The notes under the pieces are model-generated. The model had not been told where the DNA came from. It saw nothing but the letters and a program-made list of their open reading frames with translations, and searched no databases. Made by a program: the position numbers and the translations under genes. A stretch of DNA of 60,540 nucleotides from Spirosoma spitsbergense DSM 19989 (GTDB lineage Bacteria; Bacteroidota; Bacteroidia; Cytophagales; Spirosomataceae). The stretch is from NCBI RefSeq assembly GCF_000374085.1, contig NZ_KB893562.1:1-60540 (forward strand), in the 5' to 3' direction. Positions 45,519 through 54,766 of the stretch are shown here, piece after piece; position 1 is the stretch's first letter; each line of letters starts with the position of its first letter.

Positions 45519-47141
45519 ATGATACAGGTAAAAAATCGATTTCTATTTGCGCCACTGCTCGTCTTATGTTTTGCTGTGACCAATGCCCAGCAGCCCGTTA
45601 CGCCTACCATTATCGCCGGTGTCGATAGGGGGAAGTGGGCCGGCCCCGACATTTTGTTCGGAAAGCTGTTTGCTGATGTACAGCTGAAGGCGGTATTTCC
45701 GGACTCAAAAACCTTTGCCGACTGCACTCCGAAGTTTCCGGCGGCTGTTATTCTGGCCAAATACGATAAAGCCCGATTGCAGGCGGGGTTCGATCTCAAG
45801 TCATTCGTACTGGATAATTTCACCCTGCCCATCAAACCCGCATCGGGCTACACCAGTAAGGCCAGCCAAACTGCCCAGCAGCACATTATGGATCTATGGC
45901 CCGTGCTTACCCGTCCTGCCCAAAAAGCGGGTAACCCGATTGGTTCGCTGATTCCGTTGCCTAATCCATACGTGGTACCCGGTGGGCGGTTTGGTGAGAT
46001 TTATTACTGGGATAGCTACTTTACCATGCTGGGTTTGCAGGTGTCGGGGCAGGGGAGCAAGATCAGGAACATGGTCAATAATTTTGCGTACCTGATCAAA
46101 ACCTTCGGCTTTATCCCGAACGGAAACCGGACGTATTTTCTGGGCCGGTCGCAGCCACCGTTTTTCTCCCTGATGGTCAACCTCCTGCGTGAGGTAGAGG
46201 GCCGTCAGACTCTGCTGACCTATCTGCCCCAGTTGCAGCAGGAGTATGATTTCTGGATGGATGGCAAGACCAGGGTAACAACTCAGAGCCCCGCTTACCG
46301 GCGGCTGGTACGCCTGCCCGACGGCGTTTTTCTAAACCGTTATTACGATGACCGGGATACGCCCCGCCCCGAATCGTATAAAGAAGATGTAGGGCTGGCC
46401 CGGCAAACAGGAACCGCTAAACCCGAAACAGACCGGATACTCTATCGCCACTTGCGGGCCGGGGCCGAATCGGGCTGGGATTATAGTAGCCGCTGGTTTC
46501 GCGATGGAAAAACGCTCCGTACCATTCACACGACCGATTTTATACCCGTCGATCTGAATGCATTGCTGGTCAATCTGGAGCAAACGCTGGCCGAAGGCTA
46601 TCGCCTGAAAGGAAACCAGAAACAGGCACAGATGTACTTGCGGTTAGCACAGCAACGGCGTAATGCGCTACTGAAATACTGCTGGGATGGGAAACGTCAA
46701 TTCTTCTTCGACTACGACTTTGTGGCTAGAAAACAATCGGCGGTGTATTCACTGGCGGCTGTTTATCCGCTTTTTTTCAACGTTGCGTCGGCATCGCAGG
46801 CCCAGGCGGTGGCGCGGGTCATACAACGCGACTTCCTGAAACCCGGCGGTTTAACGACTACGCTGGTACGCACGGGCGAGCAATGGGATGCGCCTAATGG
46901 CTGGGCACCGTTGCAGTGGATGAGTATTCGGGGACTACGCAACTATAAGCTAACGAAACTGGCCGATCAGATAAAAGCAGCCTGGGTGGCCGAGAATCTG
47001 CGCGTTTACAAGGCTTCGGGCAAAATGGTCGAGAAGTACGACGTCGTTAGTACCAAAGCGGCTAAAGGGGGGGAATATCCCACACAGGATGGCTTTGGCT
47101 GGACAAACGGAGTACTTTTGCGGTTACTGAAGGAAAAGTAA
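45519..47141 (+). CDS. treA: Periplasmic trehalase (GH37)
   Basis: A 540-aa secreted enzyme that hydrolyses trehalose to two glucoses. The start at 45519 precedes a signal peptide (FLFAPLLVLCFAVTNAQ). Both family signatures are present: PGGRFGEIYYWDSYF (about 155-169) and QWDAPNGWAPLQW (about 455-467). The protein is full length for GH37. The ATG at 45519 is preferred over an in-frame codon at 45507 for signal-peptide spacing. A PQQ-type sugar dehydrogenase is encoded nearby on the other strand; the two could cooperate on released glucose in the periplasm, but this is only a proximity argument. Confidence 0.92.
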   Translation: MIQVKNRFLFAPLLVLCFAVTNAQQPVTPTIIAGVDRGKWAGPDILFGKLFADVQLKAVFPDSKTFADCTPKFPAAVILAKYDKARLQAGFDLKSFVLDNFTLPIKPASGYTSKASQTAQQHIMDLWPVLTRPAQKAGNPIGSLIPLPNPYVVPGGRFGEIYYWDSYFTMLGLQVSGQGSKIRNMVNNFAYLIKTFGFIPNGNRTYFLGRSQPPFFSLMVNLLREVEGRQTLLTYLPQLQQEYDFWMDGKTRVTTQSPAYRRLVRLPDGVFLNRYYDDRDTPRPESYKEDVGLARQTGTAKPETDRILYRHLRAGAESGWDYSSRWFRDGKTLRTIHTTDFIPVDLNALLVNLEQTLAEGYRLKGNQKQAQMYLRLAQQRRNALLKYCWDGKRQFFFDYDFVARKQSAVYSLAAVYPLFFNVASASQAQAVARVIQRDFLKPGGLTTTLVRTGEQWDAPNGWAPLQWMSIRGLRNYKLTKLADQIKAAWVAENLRVYKASGKMVEKYDVVSTKAAKGGEYPTQDGFGWTNGVLLRLLKEK

Positions 47142-47155
47142 CCGCAGGCAGACTT

Positions 47156-47620
47156 TTACAGGTAAATTCTGTACTGCTCAAATACGGCTGCTTTATACTG
47201 GGCTAGCCTCATATCAAAATCTTTTGATGTCGACCCCCTTTTTCTGATCGCTTTACTGGGCTTTATGATGGCCAATACACCACCATAGAAAGACTGTAAT
47301 GCGTTGTGGTACTGTAATTTTGTGACGGGGGAGTAGTAGTCACTTTTGTGCGTTGTATTGCCGTCCAGCACTTTTTTGTAAAGCGCAAATAACCCATTGG
47401 CGGCATCTTCCTGAAATAGCTCCCATAAGGTTGCACCAGGGCGCCATAACTGTAAAGCCGGTAATTCCCTTTTAGCACACGGGTTGAACAGTTTGAGCTC
47501 AAAATCAATAATTTCTCCTTCCTTATTTTTAATGGGGAAGGAAAGCATGACACTATAAGACAGATCGTTTATAAACTTTCTAAACTGGTCTGTTGATGGA
47601 TTTAGGGAGAGTAGTATCAT
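47156..47620 (-). CDS. Small PAS-like protein
   Basis: A 154-aa soluble protein. Its central part (about 30-110: GEIIDFELKLFNPCAKRELPA, then ATLWELFQEDAANGLFALYKKVLDGN) follows the strand-helix order of PAS domains found in large numbers in Spirosoma-like sensor kinases. There is no kinase or output domain here, so it is either a stand-alone PAS protein or a remnant of a larger sensor. The C-terminus is basic (KAIRKRGSTSKDF). Convergent with the trehalase gene, separated by 14 bases. Identification is moderate. Confidence 0.55.
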   Translation of the reverse strand: MILLSLNPSTDQFRKFINDLSYSVMLSFPIKNKEGEIIDFELKLFNPCAKRELPALQLWRPGATLWELFQEDAANGLFALYKKVLDGNTTHKSDYYSPVTKLQYHNALQSFYGGVLAIIKPSKAIRKRGSTSKDFDMRLAQYKAAVFEQYRIYL

Positions 47621-47771
47621 TTTATGGTTAGTATAAGGAGAAGTTGAGTAAATGTATTCAATAGATTGTCGAAATAAAAAATTAATATACTTTTCTTAAC
47701 CATCGGTCCAACAATGGTTTACCTATTACTCCCGGTGATGAAATATGGCTATTTGTACCGTTGAGTAAATA

Positions 47772-47802
47772 GAAAGGAGTCGATACAGTACCGACTCCTT
47801 TC
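47772..47802 (-). terminator. Terminator hairpin downstream of the sugar dehydrogenase gene
   Basis: GAAAGGAGTCG (47772-47782) pairs perfectly with CGACTCCTTTC (47792-47802) across a 9-base loop. Read on the - strand it lies 27 bases after the dehydrogenase stop and is followed by TATTTA. A second small hairpin, GCTGAAC-AC-GTTCAGC, lies between them at 47804-47819. Confidence 0.65.
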
Positions 47803-47828
47803 GGCTGAACACGTTCAGCTATCATTAA

Positions 47829-49064
47829 TTATTTACCCGTCAGTTTCAGAATATGCCCCGATGCATAATCGCAGAGGTATAGTTCATTTTTTTGATCTAT
47901 GCCAAAAGCCGAGATGTTCCCTGCCCGGGAAACAATCTCCTGATTGGAAGCCGCTTTGGTTCCGTTGGGTGTTAAGGCCCAAACCCGACCACTGGCGTAG
48001 TCGGCGTAAATGTATTTTCCGGTCAGAGCCGGGTTTGCTGTACCCTGATAAACATAGCCTCCCGTAACGGAAATGTTGCCATTATCGTGGGTATATTGCC
48101 AGATGGGGGCAACCAGATCAGCCGCATTCACAGTGTTGTCTTTGGCATTGTAATCCGCATTACCTTCTTTAACCCGCCAGCCGAAATTACCTCCTTTGGT
48201 AACGATGTCTACTTCTTCAATAGCGTTCTGCCCAACATCTCCTGCCCATAACTGACCTTTATTATCAAAACTGACACGCCAGGGGTTTCGTAGACCGTAC
48301 GCAAAAACTTCTTCCCGATAGCCATTGGTGTTGCCCTTAAAGGGGTTATCACCCGGAATACCATACTGTCCTTTTTCGGTACTGTTCACATCTACGCGCA
48401 GGATTTTCCCCAGCCAGCTACTCCGGTTCTGTCCGTTGTTTTGCGGATCACCCCCGCTACCCCCGTCACCCGTCGACACGTACAGGTATCCATCCGGTCC
48501 GAACAGGACTTTACCCCCGTTGTGGTTACTGTAAGGCTGCTCGAACCGAAACAGAACAACCTCCGAACCAGGATCGGCTGTTGAAGCAGTAGCAGACGAA
48601 GCCCTGAACCGACTGACGACGGTTTCGCGCGGGTTATTCTTCGTATAATTCACGTAGAAAAAACCGTTCTGTTTGAAATCGGGGTGGAAAGCGAGGCCCA
48701 GCAGGCCCATTTCTCCCCCAGACGCTACTTTCGACTGAATGTCCAGGTAAGTTCCTGCTGAAGCAGCAGCGGCATCATTCTCGAATACCCGGATTTTCCC
48801 GGCCTGCTCAATCACGAATACCCGGTTGGTACCATCATTGGCATATGTGTACTCCACGGGTGAGTTGAACGTTAGTTTTGGGTAGGCATTGACAACGGCA
48901 GCTGCAAGGGTTCCTGTACTATTGCCGGTAGAGTCGGTGGCGATAGTAACGGCCTGTTCTTTGGACTGACAGGCGGATGCGATGAACCACGAAAGGCCCG
49001 ACGTAGCGAGTAGCGAAAATAAAAAGGTAACTAAGGTTTTACCAAACATGAGTATTTGTTTCAT
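47829..49064 (-). CDS. PQQ-dependent aldose sugar dehydrogenase (soluble GSDH family)
   Basis: Start ATG at 49064; the frame extends upstream to 49130 but that would bury the export signal. The 411-aa product begins with a hydrophobic leader ending ASAC, probably a lipoprotein. The beta-propeller family motifs are clear: GEMGLLGLAFHPDF, YVNYTKN, NHNGGKVLFGPDGYLYVSTGDGG, GLRNPWRVSFD and GDVGQNAIEEVD. It oxidises aldoses such as glucose with PQQ and calcium in the periplasm. No PQQ biosynthesis genes are in the window. A hairpin terminator follows the gene. Confidence 0.88.
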   Translation of the reverse strand: MKQILMFGKTLVTFLFSLLATSGLSWFIASACQSKEQAVTIATDSTGNSTGTLAAAVVNAYPKLTFNSPVEYTYANDGTNRVFVIEQAGKIRVFENDAAAASAGTYLDIQSKVASGGEMGLLGLAFHPDFKQNGFFYVNYTKNNPRETVVSRFRASSATASTADPGSEVVLFRFEQPYSNHNGGKVLFGPDGYLYVSTGDGGSGGDPQNNGQNRSSWLGKILRVDVNSTEKGQYGIPGDNPFKGNTNGYREEVFAYGLRNPWRVSFDNKGQLWAGDVGQNAIEEVDIVTKGGNFGWRVKEGNADYNAKDNTVNAADLVAPIWQYTHDNGNISVTGGYVYQGTANPALTGKYIYADYASGRVWALTPNGTKAASNQEIVSRAGNISAFGIDQKNELYLCDYASGHILKLTGK

Positions 49065-49285
49065 ATGTTTACCAAGGTTTGTCCTGCAAACGAGATTCCA
49101 ATTATGCCGGGCGAACTTTGCGGCCCGCATTTTGTTCCAAAATCATGGAAATGTTCGTTTTTACGTACCCTGTTACCTATTAACGAATCAGATCTTAGTG
49201 TAGTGTTTCTACGTAATGGGGTATAAATTCCACTATGTAACGCATAACCAACCAAATTACCAAGCCTGCTTATCGCTCAAAAAAC

Positions 49286-50131
49286 ATGACTTCGGCTACC
49301 AATACCTTCCTTGATCATCTCCAGACCCAGCGGTCGCAGTACCGGTATAAACTACCATCGAGGCCCGATGCCGGACGGTTTATCGACCAGTTGATGCGCC
49401 TGCTGTTTCCCGTAACGCAGGACTGCCGATCCATATCGCAGCACGTAGAGGAAACGTATCAAAATCTGCACGAACAACTTGTTTGCCTGCTATACCCACT
49501 GGAAAAAAACCTGACAAACAGCCCGGAGATAGTATCCGAACGCTTCTTTGACCAGCTACCAATCATTTACGATGGTTTGCTGTTCGATGCGCACGCCATT
49601 GCCGACAATGACCCGGCGGCCGTTGGGATCGAAGAGGTCGTAGCCGTTTATCCTGGTTTCTACGCTATTGCTGTTTATCGAATTGCCCACGCGCTATTGA
49701 AACAAAATGTGCCGCTGTTACCCCGCATGTTAACCGAGTATGCACACGGGCAAACGGGAATCGACATTCATCCGGGGGCGCAAATTGGCCAGTCGTTTTT
49801 TATTGATCACGGTACCGGAGTCGTTATCGGCGAAACGACCGTTATTGGTAATAACGTCAAAATTTATCAGGGCGTAACGCTGGGCGCTACGCACGTAGCG
49901 AAGTCGATGGCTCAGAAAAAACGGCACCCAACCATTGAGAATAACGTGGTCATTTATGCCAACGCTACCATTCTGGGGGGGCATACGGTGGTTGGGCACG
50001 ACTCCGTAATTGGTGGCAACGTCTGGCTCACCAGCAGCGTTGAAGCGCATTCGCTCGTATTTAATCAGCATCAGACAGATGTTCGATTACGGTCGCTGGA
50101 ATCAGCAGAGCCCATTAATTTTGTCATCTGA
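49286..50131 (+). CDS. cysE: Serine O-acetyltransferase
   Basis: A 281-aa cytosolic enzyme making O-acetylserine from serine and acetyl-CoA, the first step of cysteine synthesis. The N-terminal helical domain (about 1-150) is followed by a left-handed beta-helix of hexapeptide repeats: [24 protein letters not shown] (catalytic His), [10 protein letters not shown] and [13 protein letters not shown]. That is the arrangement of CysE/EpsC. It lies 77 bases upstream of the cysteine synthase gene on the same strand, so both enzymes of the pathway are probably co-expressed. Confidence 0.92.
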   Translation: MTSATNTFLDHLQTQRSQYRYKLPSRPDAGRFIDQLMRLLFPVTQDCRSISQHVEETYQNLHEQLVCLLYPLEKNLTNSPEIVSERFFDQLPIIYDGLLFDAHAIADNDPAAVGIEEVVAVYPGFYAIAVYRIAHALLKQNVPLLPRMLTEYAHGQTGIDIHPGAQIGQSFFIDHGTGVVIGETTVIGNNVKIYQGVTLGATHVAKSMAQKKRHPTIENNVVIYANATILGGHTVVGHDSVIGGNVWLTSSVEAHSLVFNQHQTDVRLRSLESAEPINFVI

Positions 50132-50208
50132 AATAGAACTCTTATTGGTCGTAAGTCGTGCTTGCCACTTACGTATCGTCTACCTTTTACTCCTTCACCC
50201 TGTCATTT

Positions 50209-51117
50209 ATGAAAGCTGCTTCCATTCTCGAAACCATTGGACGAACGCCCCATGTACGCATCAACAGGTTATTTCCCGGCTATGAAGTCTGGACAAAGCT
50301 GGAGCGGGCTAACCCTGGTGCCAGTATAAAAGACCGTATTGCGCTGGCTATGATTGAGGATGCCGAAGCAAAGGGACTTCTCAATGCCAACAGCACTATA
50401 ATTGAACCAACATCGGGCAATACAGGTATTGGCCTGGCGATGGTGGCAGCCGTAAAGGGCTACAAAATTATTCTGGTCATGCCCGAATCCATGAGCATTG
50501 AACGACGTAAGATTATGGCCGCTTACGGGGCCGAATTTGACCTGACACCCCGCGAGAAGGGAATGAAAGGAGCTATCGAACGTGCCCAGGAACTGGTTGC
50601 CCAAACACCTGATGCCTGGATGCCGCAACAGTTCGAAAACCAGGCCAACATCGACATCCATGTTCAAACAACCGCAGCCGAAATCCTGGCCGACTTTCCC
50701 GAGGGTCTCGATGTGCTGATTACGGGTGTTGGTACGGGCGGACACATAACCGGGGTAGGGCAGGTGCTGAAACAGAAATTTCCGAATCTGAAAGTGTACG
50801 CCGTAGAGCCGGAACTATCACCCGTAATTAGCGGTGGCGCACCAGGACCCCACCCCATTCAGGGTATCGGCGCGGGTTTCATACCCGTAAATCTGCATAC
50901 CGACGTGTTGGATGGCAGCATCCAGGTCAGCAAGGAAGAATCCTTCGAAATGGCCCGGCGGTCGGCCAGGGAAGAAGGGACGTTTATTGGGATTTCGTCG
51001 GGCGCGTCGCTGGCTGCTATTCATAAAAAATTGCCCGAGCTGGCTCCTGGCAGCCGCATCCTTACATTCTGCTACGATACGGGTGAACGTTATTTATCCA
51101 TCGAAGGGCTATATTAA
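50209..51117 (+). CDS. cysK: Cysteine synthase (O-acetylserine sulfhydrylase)
   Basis: A 302-aa PLP enzyme, started at the ATG at 50209 because it aligns with family starts; in-frame codons upstream at 50158 would add a non-conserved leader. PLP Lys41 lies in [16 protein letters not shown] (about 70) and the phosphate-binding GTGGHITG (about 180) are the family signatures. It makes cysteine from O-acetylserine and sulfide and may bind the acetyltransferase C-terminus in the cysteine synthase complex. CysM-type is possible; sequence alone does not decide. A strong hairpin terminator follows the gene. Confidence 0.92.
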   Translation: MKAASILETIGRTPHVRINRLFPGYEVWTKLERANPGASIKDRIALAMIEDAEAKGLLNANSTIIEPTSGNTGIGLAMVAAVKGYKIILVMPESMSIERRKIMAAYGAEFDLTPREKGMKGAIERAQELVAQTPDAWMPQQFENQANIDIHVQTTAAEILADFPEGLDVLITGVGTGGHITGVGQVLKQKFPNLKVYAVEPELSPVISGGAPGPHPIQGIGAGFIPVNLHTDVLDGSIQVSKEESFEMARRSAREEGTFIGISSGASLAAIHKKLPELAPGSRILTFCYDTGERYLSIEGLY

Positions 51118-51125
51118 TTAAAGCT

Positions 51126-51179
51126 CAGTGAGGGGTAGAAGGCGACAGTGTTGATACTGCTGCTTTCTACCCCTCACTG
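51126..51179 (+). terminator. Terminator hairpin after the cysteine synthase gene
   Basis: Arms of 15 bases (51126-51140 and 51165-51179) pair perfectly around a 24-base loop that can itself form a short hairpin. It follows 9 bases after the stop codon. There is no long T-run. Confidence 0.7.
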
Positions 51180-51209
51180 GTTAATTACCCTATCTCACAA
51201 CGTTACTGT

Positions 51210-52079
51210 ATGACACGACCGCCGACCGCTGCCTCCCTGATTAAAGATGCCGTTTTTATCATTGCCGGGGTACTCAGTGCAGGCATGGGTATCAAAGGTT
51301 TTCTGATGTCGAGCCACTTTATTGATGGTGGTGTTACGGGTATCTCGATGTTGCTGGCCTCCATCGTGAATGTTCCCCTGCCCATCTGGCTGCTGGTTAT
51401 TAATCTGCCGTTTATTGGCCTGGGGTACCGGCGTTTCGGTCGGCAATTTGCCTTCAAAAGTGTATTGGCTATTGCTGGTCTGTCAATTAGTCTGGCTATT
51501 ATTCCCTACCCTGATGTTACGCCCGATTTGTTGTTGACGGCAGTTTTTGGGGGATTCTTCATCGGAGCGGGTATTGGACTGGCCATACGTGGAGGAGCCG
51601 TGCTCGATGGTACCGAAATTGCAGCCCTGCTAATCAGCCGGAGCAGTCCCGCGCTCAAAGTCAGTGATATCATTCTGATACTCAACGTGCTTATTTTTGG
51701 AGCAGCCGCTTTTTTTCTGGGTACCAATCCGGCGCTCTATTCCATGATCACCTACTTTGCCGCGTCTAAAACGGTGGATTTTATCATTCACGGTATTGAG
51801 GAGTACACGGCCATTCTAATCGTTTCGTCCAAAAGTCAGCTGATCCGGGAGCGTATTATTGAGCAGGGCTGGGGCGTTACGCTGCTGAAAGGGCAGGGTG
51901 GGTATGGAAAGCAGGGCAGTCACCGACCGGCAGAAGATATTCTCTACACTTTGATCACTCGTCTGGAAATCAGTCGCTTACGTAGCATTATTATAGCCAT
52001 AGATCCCAAGGCTTTTATTATCCAGCACAGCGTAGACGATGTAGCCGGCGGGAGAATAAAATCCCTTCCTATGCACTGA
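51210..52079 (+). CDS. YitT-family membrane protein
   Basis: A 289-aa inner-membrane protein. About five or six helices fill residues 10-190 (conserved ISMLLASIVNVPLPIWLLV and GGAVLDGTEIAALL). A cytosolic DUF2179 domain follows at the C-terminus (about 215-280, IIEQGWGVTLLKGQGGYG). This is the YitT/YvjA family, thought to be transporters or regulators of unknown substrate. It stands on its own after the cysteine terminator and is convergent with the next gene. Confidence 0.88.
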   Translation: MTRPPTAASLIKDAVFIIAGVLSAGMGIKGFLMSSHFIDGGVTGISMLLASIVNVPLPIWLLVINLPFIGLGYRRFGRQFAFKSVLAIAGLSISLAIIPYPDVTPDLLLTAVFGGFFIGAGIGLAIRGGAVLDGTEIAALLISRSSPALKVSDIILILNVLIFGAAAFFLGTNPALYSMITYFAASKTVDFIIHGIEEYTAILIVSSKSQLIRERIIEQGWGVTLLKGQGGYGKQGSHRPAEDILYTLITRLEISRLRSIIIAIDPKAFIIQHSVDDVAGGRIKSLPMH

Positions 52080-52100
52080 TGCAAAGGTGGGAATTCGTTT

Positions 52101-52526
52101 TTAATGATCCCATTTCGCTTTGTTCAATTGCTTGAATAGCAGCTTAGTAGAAACTACGAAGAGGGCGAAAGGTAAGATATAAAACAGCAGGCTTATGTTT
52201 ATGTGGCCTAACGTTGAATAAACCTTGATTTGATCGTACCCATAAAATAGTGCTAACAGATACAGACCACCAAAAGCAACGACCAGTCTATCGGTCAACA
52301 CGGTAGTCTCTTTCAGAAGTGTTACCTTTAGTAGTATTGCGCAAAGATAAAACCAGCACAAAAGGACTGATCCGGAAAGGATTTTGATCAGTGGTGAACC
52401 AACAAAGAGGCCTACTAACTGCCAGGCTAGTATAGGCATGTTCCATTTCCCGTCATATCCTTCTATCCCCAGGTAGGTTATTATACAGCAAAGAAGAAGG
52501 ATTCTTACGCTTAGTCCAGACTTCAC
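52101..52526 (-). CDS. Small four-helix membrane protein
   Basis: 141 residues, GTG start at 52526 (no ATG earlier in frame). Four hydrophobic segments at about 8-22, 48-70, 80-98 and 108-130, with a basic C-terminus (KQLNKAKWDH). The family is not recognised. It is convergent with the YitT gene, 21 bases apart, and is followed upstream by 135 bases without a gene before the regulator. Confidence 0.6.
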   Translation of the reverse strand: MKSGLSVRILLLCCIITYLGIEGYDGKWNMPILAWQLVGLFVGSPLIKILSGSVLLCWFYLCAILLKVTLLKETTVLTDRLVVAFGGLYLLALFYGYDQIKVYSTLGHINISLLFYILPFALFVVSTKLLFKQLNKAKWDH

Positions 52527-52661
52527 AAACGTTGGGTATACTTAACAGCGAAGCAAGGGGAATAAATAGCCTGAAGATGTGGGAGAAACAGGTTTAGGCA
52601 TACTGATCACCACACACGCAGAGCCTACGGGCGAATTTCCCTGTAAATACCCTACAGTATG

Positions 52662-53255
52662 CTAGCGGAGGTCACGAACGAACCGACGCATCGATTCGCG
52701 GTAGATCTGTTCCGAATGATCGAGTGGTTGCTCATCTTTCAGTAGCATAGCCAGCATAATCATGCCGTGTGATATGGACCACCACTGAAAATACAACCGT
52801 TTGATACTTTCCTCTGATTTTGGGATAAACGAGAAAATTGTTTTACAAACGATGCGGCTTACGGCTTGCATGGACTCCGACTCATAAATAGGCATTGTAC
52901 ACAGCGCACCACTCATATTATACATAACCTGATAGATTTCAGGCTGTTGGCGGGCGAACTCCCATTGCACCAGCGAAATTTCATACAGGCGTTTTTCGGG
53001 GTCACGGTATAGGTTTACAATGCGGTCGTATTCCTGATACAGGTAGCGAAATCCTTCACTTCGAATCTCATCCAATAGTACATCTTTGCTGTCGAAGTAT
53101 TCATAAACAACAGGGGCACTGTACTCAATCGCGTCAGCTATTTTACGAATAGAAACGGCTTGCCATCCTTCCTGTCGGGCAATGGATTTGGCTGTCTTTA
53201 AAATGCCGGAGCGGATTTGCTCACGGTTTCGCGGCTTACGCTCAATAGTTTCCAT
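52662..53255 (-). CDS. TetR-family transcriptional regulator
   Basis: A 197-aa repressor-type protein. The N-terminal helix-turn-helix is typical (ILKTAKSIARQEGWQAVSI, RKIADAIEYSAPVVYEYFD, residues about 18-62). The C-terminal helical domain (about 70-195) binds an unknown ligand and makes the dimer. A 13-bp dyad lies 23 bases upstream of the start (53279-53291), a likely site of autoregulation. The gene it controls is not obvious; the methyltransferase gene lies 195 bases upstream in the same direction. Confidence 0.88.
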   Translation of the reverse strand: METIERKPRNREQIRSGILKTAKSIARQEGWQAVSIRKIADAIEYSAPVVYEYFDSKDVLLDEIRSEGFRYLYQEYDRIVNLYRDPEKRLYEISLVQWEFARQQPEIYQVMYNMSGALCTMPIYESESMQAVSRIVCKTIFSFIPKSEESIKRLYFQWWSISHGMIMLAMLLKDEQPLDHSEQIYRESMRRFVRDLR

Positions 53256-53278
53256 AGAAGTTAGGTTATTAAACTTAG

Positions 53279-53291
53279 TTAACGGTGTTAA
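53279..53291. promoter_or_regulatory. Candidate TetR operator
   Basis: TTAAC-GGT-GTTAA, a perfect dyad with 5-base arms, lies 23 bases upstream of the TetR start codon, where an autorepressor would bind. A similar half-site, GTAACGTTAAC, occurs at the end of the methyltransferase gene around 53442-53452. Confidence 0.4.
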
Positions 53292-53449
53292 AGTGAGTGG
53301 AAATTACATATTTTATTAGCATTTTCCCGATTTGATAGATTATTTCTTTAAAAAGTAAACGATAATGCGTCATTAATACACTTTCTGGAGACGCGTTCGG
53401 TTGATATACAGATACATAGCACTATGGACGAAATTCATTTTTAGTAACG

Positions 53450-54223
53450 TTAACTTTTCTCGGCCAGCAACCAGGCGGCTTCGTCACCAAGTTCATAAGG
53501 CTCACCCTGGACGGTACCGTAGCAACCAATAATGGATAGCCCCGCTTCTGAAAATAATTGCCCGAACTCGGCCAGGGTGTAAATATGGTGTTGTGCCACT
53601 CTGGTCTGTACCTCTCCGGATTTTACGTAGGTCAACTGTGAGTCGATTCGGCTCTCCAGGGGCAAATAGTCATTCTCGACCAGGAGCAAAATGGGTTCAC
53701 CATTGGGCATTGGTACGGAGAGCCAGTTGCGGGTCTGGTAGTCGGGTAGTACCGATTCGGCCACCATTTCGGAGTGGGCCAGAAATCGTCCGCCGGGTTT
53801 TAAGCGCGTAGCGATACGCGTTAAAAAAGCCAGCATCTCGGGACGGGCAAAGAAACTGAAACTATTACCCAGGCAGTAAGCCGCATCGAAGGACGCAGCA
53901 GCACCCAGATCTTCTTCGGGCATAGTCAGAAAATCATCCGCTACGGCAATTACCGGTAATTTTTTAGTGGTAGCGATCCGTTGTAATTCAGCAATGTAAT
54001 CGGTCGCTATGTCTACGCCCGTTACACGCGCACCCATCCGGGCCAGCGGAATGGCATGACGACCATACCCGCAGAACACGTCGAGTAGCCGGTCGCCGGG
54101 ACCAAAATCCAGTGTGTCGACCAGTAATTCAATATCGAGTTGTGTTTGTTCCTCCGTTTGAGCCGCTTTCCAGGCCAGTTGGGGTAATCCGTGAAAAAAA
54201 GTATGATACCAGGCCACGTACAA
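53450..54223 (-). CDS. Class-I SAM-dependent methyltransferase
   Basis: A 257-aa cytosolic methyltransferase. The SAM-binding glycine-rich loop LLDVFCGYGRHAIPLA (about 42-57) and acidic GVDIATDYI (about 67-75) define the Rossmann fold. The C-terminal part has FLAHSEMVAESVLP and HHIYTLAEFGQLF. The first codon is not ATG: the frame opens at TTG (54223) or GTG (54217), and either start is plausible. Substrate unknown; no neighbouring gene indicates one. Confidence 0.75.
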   Translation of the reverse strand: MYVAWYHTFFHGLPQLAWKAAQTEEQTQLDIELLVDTLDFGPGDRLLDVFCGYGRHAIPLARMGARVTGVDIATDYIAELQRIATTKKLPVIAVADDFLTMPEEDLGAAASFDAAYCLGNSFSFFARPEMLAFLTRIATRLKPGGRFLAHSEMVAESVLPDYQTRNWLSVPMPNGEPILLLVENDYLPLESRIDSQLTYVKSGEVQTRVAQHHIYTLAEFGQLFSEAGLSIIGCYGTVQGEPYELGDEAAWLLAEKS

Positions 54224-54321
54224 AAAAATGTTTACAGGAATTAAAATTCCTAAAGGTCAGAGAATTAACTAATAGTTGTTTCGATTTAGAAGGAAATGAT
54301 AGCTACCGTTCCCCGTCGGTT

Positions 54322-54720
54322 TTACCTGACCAGGGTAATCGCCAGTCCTTGCCGGAGCGTGTTATGAATCTCGGCGATGTTGTCGGTGTATCGTATCAAC
54401 TCATCGATGGCCGCTTTGGGTGCATCAGCGGTTACGTTAACGGTATAGGTAAAATCCGAGCCGGGTTCTCCCTCCCCACCAAACCCTCCCTTTACCACGA
54501 CCTCCACCCCTGATAGGGTTAAATTTCGTTTTTGGGCTTCCCGGTAAATGTCATTGCAGAAACAGGTAGCCAATGACAGCAAAAGTAATTCACCCCCGTT
54601 TATGGATGAACCGAAACCGTCCGGTTTTGGGGAAATATGCATTTCCTTCACCGACTCATTGGTGTGAACCGCAATTTCATGGCTTCCGAAACTACTTTTT
54701 ATCGTTGCAGAAATTTCCAT
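54322..54720 (-). CDS. OsmC-family protein
   Basis: A 132-aa protein of the OsmC/Ohr superfamily. Landmarks are GGELLLLSLATCFCNDIYR, where the two Cys flank the first catalytic position, and the strand VEVVVKGGFGGEGEPGSDF. OsmC/Ohr enzymes reduce organic hydroperoxides. Many Bacteroidota members have unknown substrates, and the second catalytic Cys of Ohr is not evident here, so a redox role is likely but not certain. It lies between the hydrolase and methyltransferase genes on the same strand. Confidence 0.8.
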   Translation of the reverse strand: MEISATIKSSFGSHEIAVHTNESVKEMHISPKPDGFGSSINGGELLLLSLATCFCNDIYREAQKRNLTLSGVEVVVKGGFGGEGEPGSDFTYTVNVTADAPKAAIDELIRYTDNIAEIHNTLRQGLAITLVR

Positions 54721-54766
54721 CCCTGGTAAGGTTTATGGTGTCAGATGACTGCTTCTACCGCTGCTC

